10,206 bases of DNA from Candidatus Zixiibacteriota bacterium (GTDB taxonomy: Bacteria; Zixibacteria; MSB-5A5; JAABVY01), in the NCBI GenBank assembly GCA_011777135.1, contig JAABVY010000105.1, forward strand, positions 3,116-13,321. Direction: 5' to 3'. Position 1 is the first letter of the stretch. The number at the start of each line of letters is the position of its first letter. The notes beneath the pieces are model-generated. The model was not told the DNA's origin and made no database searches. It was given only the letters and a program-made list of their open reading frames with translations. A program made the position numbers and the translations under genes. Below, in pieces: positions 6,221 through 10,206 of the stretch.

Positions 6221-7587
6221 TCTCGCTCCTTCTCTTTCAAAAATACCCGAGCCTGTTGTATTAGTACTTCTTTATTATTTTTTTCAGGATAATCAAGGAC
6301 AATTTCCAAAAGATGCGATAATATCTCTCCTACCAGCGGCGAGGGCGGAATATCGAATTCCTTCATTATATCCCCTCCATCAACTGCAAGTTGCTTGACC
6401 CCCAGCGGAACCTGCTCCTCCAGCTCGCTTCGAATTCGTCCTTCCAGTTCATCGATTTCCGGGGTCGTATTTCCCATGCCCTGGGCACGCACGTCTGCAC
6501 GGCGCAGTTCCAGGAGATCGTATATCCTGTCGATGCCGGCTCTTTTTATCAGCCGCCGCAGGCCCTTATCGGACATCTCCGAGGTAAACATATGTTCCTT
6601 GATCAGGACTTTCACATCCTTTATGACCTGATTAGAATAGCGCAGTCGCTGCAGGAATTCAACGGCCATTTTTGCTCCCTGCTGATCATGTCCATAGAAA
6701 TTGGCCTTATCATTTCGCATCTGTTTTGTCTGGGGTTTGGCGATATCATGCAAAAGCCCTGCAAGTCTTAATTCCAGGTTATCCTGGGGCAATTCGTCGA
6801 CTGTGTAAAGAGAATGCATGAATACATCATGGGCATGATAGCCTCCCGGCTGATCCACCCCGACTCCGACTGCCAGTTCGGGCAAAATGACCTGCAGCAA
6901 CTTAGTCTGTTCCATGAGGATAAAGCCTTTTGATGGCTTTTTTGCCCTGGTGAGAAGTTTGTTCAGTTCTTCCTGAATGCGTTCAGGTGAGACAGCACTG
7001 ATCAAACCGGCATTTTGACGGATCGCCTCAAATGTTTGCGGTTCGATTTCGAATTCGAAGCGAGCCGCAAACTGCACCGCCCTGAGCATCCTCAGGGGAT
7101 CATCCTCGAATGTATTGGGCGCCAGCATGCGGATCAGGCCATGCTTCAAATCTTCGCGTCCGCCATATGGATCGACCAGTTCATTATCTCTCAGATTACG
7201 GGCAATAGCGTTAATCGTGAAATCTCTGCGCTTCAGATCTTCCTCGATCGGAAGGGTGTGGTCGAAATCAACCTGGAAATCACGATGTCCGACCCCGGTG
7301 GAAAACTCGCTGCGAGGCAAGGCGATGTCGTAGGTAACTTGATGATCGGAACCATTGTTGGAGGAGGTGAATTTTATCACCCCGAATGACTTCCCGACCA
7401 GATCGACATGCCCATGTTTCTTGAGGAGCTTGACCAGCTTCTCAAATTCGACTTTAGTCACAAGGTAATCTCGATCTTTCTCCGCAATTCCCATTCCTAA
7501 AAGAGAATCACGTACACAGCCTCCCACTTCGTACAGGTTGCCATGTTTCAGAATCTCATCCACGACTTTTTTGCTCAGGCCCTGCAT
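6217..7587 (-). CDS. cca: CCA tRNA nucleotidyltransferase / poly(A) polymerase family protein with HD domain
   Basis: This enzyme adds or repairs the 3' CCA end of tRNAs, or an adenylate tail if it is one of the split-function relatives. The 456-residue protein has the class II nucleotidyltransferase head: VGGCVRD (21-27), metal carboxylates D38 and D40 in KDRDYL, RRDFTINAIA (120-129) and DPYGGREDL (139-147). The helix that selects the nucleotide reads DDPLRMLRAVQFAARF (162-177), a common variant of the EDxxR template. An HD phosphohydrolase domain follows, with LLHDIAKP (279-286; H280, D281) and flanking histidines. The ATG at 7587 is two bases after the carbamate kinase stop with no clear ribosome site, so it probably depends on reinitiation. 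Full CCA activity versus A-adding only cannot be told from one sequence. Confidence 0.9.
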   Translation of the reverse strand: MQGLSKKVVDEILKHGNLYEVGGCVRDSLLGMGIAEKDRDYLVTKVEFEKLVKLLKKHGHVDLVGKSFGVIKFTSSNNGSDHQVTYDIALPRSEFSTGVGHRDFQVDFDHTLPIEEDLKRRDFTINAIARNLRDNELVDPYGGREDLKHGLIRMLAPNTFEDDPLRMLRAVQFAARFEFEIEPQTFEAIRQNAGLISAVSPERIQEELNKLLTRAKKPSKGFILMEQTKLLQVILPELAVGVGVDQPGGYHAHDVFMHSLYTVDELPQDNLELRLAGLLHDIAKPQTKQMRNDKANFYGHDQQGAKMAVEFLQRLRYSNQVIKDVKVLIKEHMFTSEMSDKGLRRLIKRAGIDRIYDLLELRRADVRAQGMGNTTPEIDELEGRIRSELEEQVPLGVKQLAVDGGDIMKEFDIPPSPLVGEILSHLLEIVLDYPEKNNKEVLIQQARVFLKEKERE

Positions 7588-7589
7588 GA

Positions 7590-8540
7590 TTACATAGTTA
7601 TTATTGTACCGGCATTACCCATAACAGCCTCATATGCATTTTCGATCGAGGTTATTATGACTTTTTTGCCGCCCATTTCCAGAAATCCAAGGGCTGCTTC
7701 CACTTTCGGCCCCATGCTTCCGGGCGGGAAATGTCCCTGGTCCAGATATTTTTTCATTTCCTTATAATTAACCTCACCCAAAAGTTTCTGGTCCAGCTTC
7801 CCAAAATTCAGGGCAACATTATCAACACCAGTTAGAATCAGAAGCAGCTCCGCCCCGATGGATTTGGCCAGAACCGCACTGGCCCTGTCTTTATCGATAA
7901 CCGCATCGACACCCTCAAAATCACCATTCTCCTCGATATAAATGGGAATTCCGCCCCCTCCGGCGGCTATCACGACCACGCGCTTGTCCACCAGGATCTT
8001 AATCTGTTTAGCTTCAACAATTTCTATCGGAATGGGTGAGGCTACCACCCGCCGCCAACCGCGGTCTGAATCTTTCTTTACCTGCCAGCCCCTTTCCCGG
8101 GCGAATTTACGGGCCGTATTGTAATCATAGAACTGCCCCACAAACTTGCTGGGATTTTTTATCGAGGGATCATCCTTGTCCACTATCACTTGAGTAACGA
8201 TAGTGACGACATCGCGCTTGATACTTTCACTTCTGAGACGATTCTGGAGGGACTGCTCGATCATATAGCCCATGCCCCCCTCCGTATCGGCTACGCAGAT
8301 TCCCAACGGCAGAATGGGAGCTTTGTTCCGAGCCAGCTCCACTCGCAAAAGAGCATTACCCACCTGGGGGCCATTGCCGTGGGTTATAGCAATATTGTAG
8401 CCGTTTTTTATTAACGGAATAATCCCGGAAAGTGATTGGCGAGTATTCGCAAACTGATTTGCAATTGTGTCGGGAACGCCCTTTTTTGTGATGGCGTTCC
8501 CGCCCAAAGCTATTACCGCTGTTTGTTTTTTAGGAGACAT
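7590..8540 (-). CDS. arcC: Carbamate kinase
   Basis: Carbamate kinase reversibly transfers phosphate between carbamoyl phosphate and ADP, giving ATP and carbamate, usually in fermentation of arginine, agmatine, purines or allantoin. The 316 residues match the normal length. Amino-acid-kinase motifs are clear: IALGGNAI (10-17), THGNGPQVGN (53-62), VADTEGGMGYMIEQ (83-96), the glycine loop AAGGGGIPI (192-200), VIDKDRASAVLA (214-225), LTGVDNVALNFG (236-247) and GHFPPGSMGPKVEAA (269-283). The ATG at 8540 shares its A with the stop of the upstream GTPase gene (TAATG), with only a weak AAG-rich ribosome site, implying coupling. No arginine deiminase or ornithine carbamoyltransferase gene is in the window, so the source of carbamoyl phosphate is not shown. 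Confidence 0.96.
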   Translation of the reverse strand: MSPKKQTAVIALGGNAITKKGVPDTIANQFANTRQSLSGIIPLIKNGYNIAITHGNGPQVGNALLRVELARNKAPILPLGICVADTEGGMGYMIEQSLQNRLRSESIKRDVVTIVTQVIVDKDDPSIKNPSKFVGQFYDYNTARKFARERGWQVKKDSDRGWRRVVASPIPIEIVEAKQIKILVDKRVVVIAAGGGGIPIYIEENGDFEGVDAVIDKDRASAVLAKSIGAELLLILTGVDNVALNFGKLDQKLLGEVNYKEMKKYLDQGHFPPGSMGPKVEAALGFLEMGGKKVIITSIENAYEAVMGNAGTIITM

Positions 8541-9862
8541 TACTTTTTCTTCTTAAAGAACTCCGAAATGACCATGGTCATGTCGGGAGCGCCGATCTCC
8601 TGCAGTTCATAGCGAACCCTGGTCGAGGGTTTCTTGATATCGATGATGCGCCGCAAATCTATGGGAGTAGCAATGACGACTGAATCGCACCTTGTGGCAT
8701 TGATAGTAGCGCTCAGGTCCTTTATCTGCTGGTCGCCGTAACCCATAGCCGGAAGCAGGGGCCCGATATTCGGATATTTCTCGAAAGTGCCCTTTAACGT
8801 GCCCTTCAGGTATGGGCGCGGGTCGACGAAATCTATCGCGCCGAATTTCTGCGCAGCAACTATACCTGCGCCATACTGCATCTCGCCATGAGTAAGCGTG
8901 GGACCGTCCTCGACCACCAGGACGCTCTTGCCCTGGATAACCTCGGGATCATCCACAAACACCGGTGAGGCTCCCTCTATCACGGTTGCGTAGGGATTGT
9001 AGATCGAGATATTTTCCCGCAGTTCCGCTATATCCTGTGGATCAGCAGTCTCCATTTTGTTCATGACGATAACATCAGCAGAGATGAAATTAGTAAAACC
9101 GGGGAAATAGGTCAGCTCATGCCCGGCGCGATGAGGATCGGTTACCACTATCCAGAGGTCAGGCTTGTAAAATGGAGTATCGTTATTACCGCCGTCCCAG
9201 ACGATCACATCAGCCTCTTTTTCTGCATTCTTCAGTATCTCGGCATAATCCACTCCGGCATAGCAGACGGTACCCGCCTTGATATGCGGTTCGTACTCTT
9301 CCATCTCCTCGATGGTGCAATTATGTTTCTTCAGGTCAGACAGTTTGGCAAAGCGCTGGCTGATCTGCTTTGACAGATCACCGTAGGGCATGGGGTGACG
9401 AATTGCTACCGGCTGTTTGCCAATTTCCTTCAGCACCGCACATACTTTGCGGGTAGTCTGGCTTTTGCCGCAACCGGTTCTGATTGCCGTAATCGCAATC
9501 ACCGGCTTTTTGGATTTGATCATGGTTTCCTTGGAACCCAGAAGCACGAATGAGGCTCCCGCTCTGTCGACAACCGCTGCGGCATGCATGACATGCTGCT
9601 GGGGAACATCGGAGTACGAAAAGACCACCTCATCAACCTTGTGCTTTAAGATTAAGTTTTCCAGGTCTTCCTCGGGCAAAATCGGTATGCCTTTGGGGTA
9701 TAATTTGCCGGCCAGTTTGGCAGGGTACTTTCTACCTTCTATATTGGGAATTTGAGTGGCTGTGAATGCGACTACTTTGTATGACTTATTATCTCTATAA
9801 AAAGTATTGAAGTTATGAAAATCTCTTCCTGCTGCACCCATGATAATTACGTTCTTTGTCAT
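8540..9862 (-). CDS. COG2403-type P-loop protein related to cyclic 2,3-diphosphoglycerate synthetase
   Basis: The 440-residue protein resembles the COG2403 family, annotated as predicted GTPases or cyclic 2,3-diphosphoglycerate synthetases. Residues 1-115 form a Rossmann-like domain starting NVIIMGAAGRDFHNFN and including DEVVFSYSDVPQQHVM (77-92). A P-loop follows (AIRTGCGKSQTTR, 126-138, with K133), then a Walker-B-like strand VIVWDGGNND (219-228) and NKMETAD (268-274), a possible nucleotide-base motif. The C-terminus is short and basic (FFKKKK). The ATG at 9862 has a strong AGGAGG site five bases upstream, and it is the first gene of the train. Its stop overlaps the carbamate kinase start. 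Cyclic diphosphoglycerate is established in certain methanogens; in bacteria the true reaction of this family is doubtful. Family membership is fairly sure, biochemical function is not. Confidence 0.82.
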   Translation of the reverse strand: MTKNVIIMGAAGRDFHNFNTFYRDNKSYKVVAFTATQIPNIEGRKYPAKLAGKLYPKGIPILPEEDLENLILKHKVDEVVFSYSDVPQQHVMHAAAVVDRAGASFVLLGSKETMIKSKKPVIAITAIRTGCGKSQTTRKVCAVLKEIGKQPVAIRHPMPYGDLSKQISQRFAKLSDLKKHNCTIEEMEEYEPHIKAGTVCYAGVDYAEILKNAEKEADVIVWDGGNNDTPFYKPDLWIVVTDPHRAGHELTYFPGFTNFISADVIVMNKMETADPQDIAELRENISIYNPYATVIEGASPVFVDDPEVIQGKSVLVVEDGPTLTHGEMQYGAGIVAAQKFGAIDFVDPRPYLKGTLKGTFEKYPNIGPLLPAMGYGDQQIKDLSATINATRCDSVVIATPIDLRRIIDIKKPSTRVRYELQEIGAPDMTMVISEFFKKKK

Positions 9863-9906
9863 TAAATCCTCCTATTAAACATAAAAATAGATGGTTTGTC
9901 GAATAG

Positions 9907-9932
9907 CTGACTGATTTTACAATCACAGTCAG
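9907..9932 (-). promoter_or_regulatory. Hairpin or operator-like inverted repeat in the leader of the leftward gene train
   Basis: CTGACT (9907-9912) is complementary to AGTCAG (9927-9932), and inside it GATT (9913-9916) pairs with AATC (9921-9924). This leaves a four-base loop and a two-base bulge, about ten base pairs in all. It lies about 34 bases upstream of the AGGAGG ribosome site of the COG2403-type gene, inside the likely 5' leader. It has no following T-run, so it is not a standard terminator. It could be an operator, a protein-binding RNA element or a message-stabilising stem. Confidence 0.35.
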
Positions 9933-10016
9933 ATTGAGGACATGTTCCAGTAGTGCACAACAAGATAATAATCAAAACGCATAAAACTCTTCACCCCATC
10001 TTAAATTAGTAAAGAG

Positions 10017-10044
10017 AATCTATCAGAATGCGCGATAATTTCAA
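10017..10044 (-). promoter_or_regulatory. Candidate promoter for the leftward gene train
   Basis: Read on the minus strand, TTGAAA (10044-10039) is followed by a 16-base spacer and TAGATT (10022-10017). The -35 box is a 5-of-6 match and the -10 box 4-of-6. The predicted start near 10010 gives a leader of roughly 150 bases before the ATG at 9862. This is the best leftward match I found in the 292-base divergent region, but it is much weaker than the rightward promoters. Confidence 0.33.
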
Positions 10045-10051
10045 GCACTTT

Positions 10052-10080
10052 TTGACATTTTTTTGAATAAACAATTTAAT
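10052..10080 (+). promoter_or_regulatory. Rightward sigma70-type promoter P1
   Basis: A perfect TTGACA (10052-10057), a 17-base A/T-rich spacer and TTTAAT (10075-10080; 5 of 6) make a strong housekeeping-type promoter with expected start near 10087. It would give a leader of about 74 bases before the ATG at 10161. Its -35 box is only 7 bases from that of the candidate leftward promoter, so the two would be back to back. Confidence 0.6.
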
Positions 10081-10125
10081 TCTTTCGACTTATAAAAATC
10101 GCCGCAAAACACCACAAAATAACGG

Positions 10126-10154
10126 TTGAATTATAATCACCCGCATGTTATAAT
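10126..10154 (+). promoter_or_regulatory. Rightward sigma70-type promoter P2 abutting the start codon
   Basis: TTGAAT (10126-10131), a spacer of exactly 17 bases and a perfect TATAAT (10149-10154) predict a transcription start about 7 bases downstream, at or next to position 10161, which is the A of the proposed ATG. The message would be leaderless or nearly so. This agrees with the absence of a Shine-Dalgarno sequence ahead of that ATG. Confidence 0.6.
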
Positions 10155-10160
10155 ATGCCG

Positions 10161-10206
10161 ATGCAGGAGATACTGGCCGAAGTATATAGAGGAGATGGCA
10201 TCGAAT
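10161..10206 (+). CDS. Asparaginase II family-like protein, N-terminal fragment (partial)
   Basis: Only 15 codons are visible before the right edge: MQEILAEVYRGDGIE. The pattern 'LaEVyRGd.iE' resembles the start of the asparaginase II family (COG4448, related to the thermolabile Rhizobium enzyme), which typically begins with a strand like LVEVTRGG followed by VES.HRG. That would be a cytosolic L-asparagine amidohydrolase or relative. An in-frame stop at 10134-10136 limits the start to the ATG at 10155 or the one at 10161. I prefer 10161 because promoter P2 is expected to start transcription there and 10155 touches the -10 box. No ribosome site is present upstream of either. It is the only rightward gene in the window. 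The family call is tentative because of the short sequence. Confidence 0.45.
   Translation, partial: MQEILAEVYRGDGIE

Noticed and set aside
10132..10137. A second perfect TATAAT in the rightward direction
   Set aside because: No recognisable -35 box lies 16-18 bases upstream; it falls in the spacer of promoter P2.
10155..10160. Upstream in-frame ATG for the rightward gene
   Set aside because: It begins one base after the -10 box of P2, upstream of the expected transcript start, and has no ribosome site. It could be used only from promoter P1.
1..10206. Insertion sequence, CRISPR, tRNA, rRNA or prophage content
   Set aside because: I saw no transposase motifs, regularly spaced repeats, tRNA-like cloverleaf or phage genes. 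Nearly all the window is accounted for by the genes listed.

Overview
The window looks bacterial. Most genes have Shine-Dalgarno sequences, neighbouring genes are tightly packed with ATGA and TAATG overlaps, and the families are typically bacterial (sucCD, an HD-type CCA-adding enzyme, ndk). GC content looks mid-range. A ferredoxin-dependent 2-oxoglutarate oxidoreductase (KOR) beside succinyl-CoA synthetase points to an anaerobic, microaerophilic or reductive-TCA-capable organism. An uncultured FCB-type lineage (Zixibacteria-like) would fit, but that is only an impression.

Layout: one long minus-strand gene train fills positions 9862 down to 1. In transcription order it is: a COG2403-type GTPase related to cyclic 2,3-diphosphoglycerate synthetase (8540-9862), carbamate kinase (7590-8540), a CCA tRNA nucleotidyltransferase (6217-7587), sucC (5081-6220), an extremely acidic 122-residue protein (4681-5049), sucD with a lysine-rich tail (3481-4569), korD, korA, korB, korC (3439 down to 523), ndk (97-513), and the first 33 codons of a LarA/DUF2088-like protein (1-100). 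The largest gap inside the train is 111 bases, upstream of sucD, and may hold a weak internal promoter. The 292-base stretch upstream of the train (9863-10154) is a divergent control region. It has two good sigma70-type promoters facing right, one weaker candidate facing left, and a hairpin in the leftward leader. The rightward gene, cut by the window edge, starts like an asparaginase II family protein and appears to be leaderless.

How the genes work together: KOR (korDABC) joins 2-oxoglutarate and CoA, with ferredoxin, to succinyl-CoA. SucCD interconverts succinyl-CoA and succinate with substrate-level phosphorylation, and Ndk equilibrates the resulting NTP pool. Carbamate kinase also makes or uses ATP at substrate level. 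The train therefore has an energy-conservation theme, with the CCA enzyme as a passenger.

Most unusual point: SucD carries a complete catalytic core followed by a 74-residue histone-H1-like tail (35 Lys, 1 Arg). The gene directly between sucC and sucD encodes a disordered polyanion (71 Asp+Glu of 122 residues). KorD also has a charged, low-complexity N-terminal extension. A charge-complementary scaffold for the KOR/SucCD enzymes, or a moonlighting nucleic-acid-binding SucD buffered by an acidic partner, is an attractive hypothesis that the sequence alone cannot prove.
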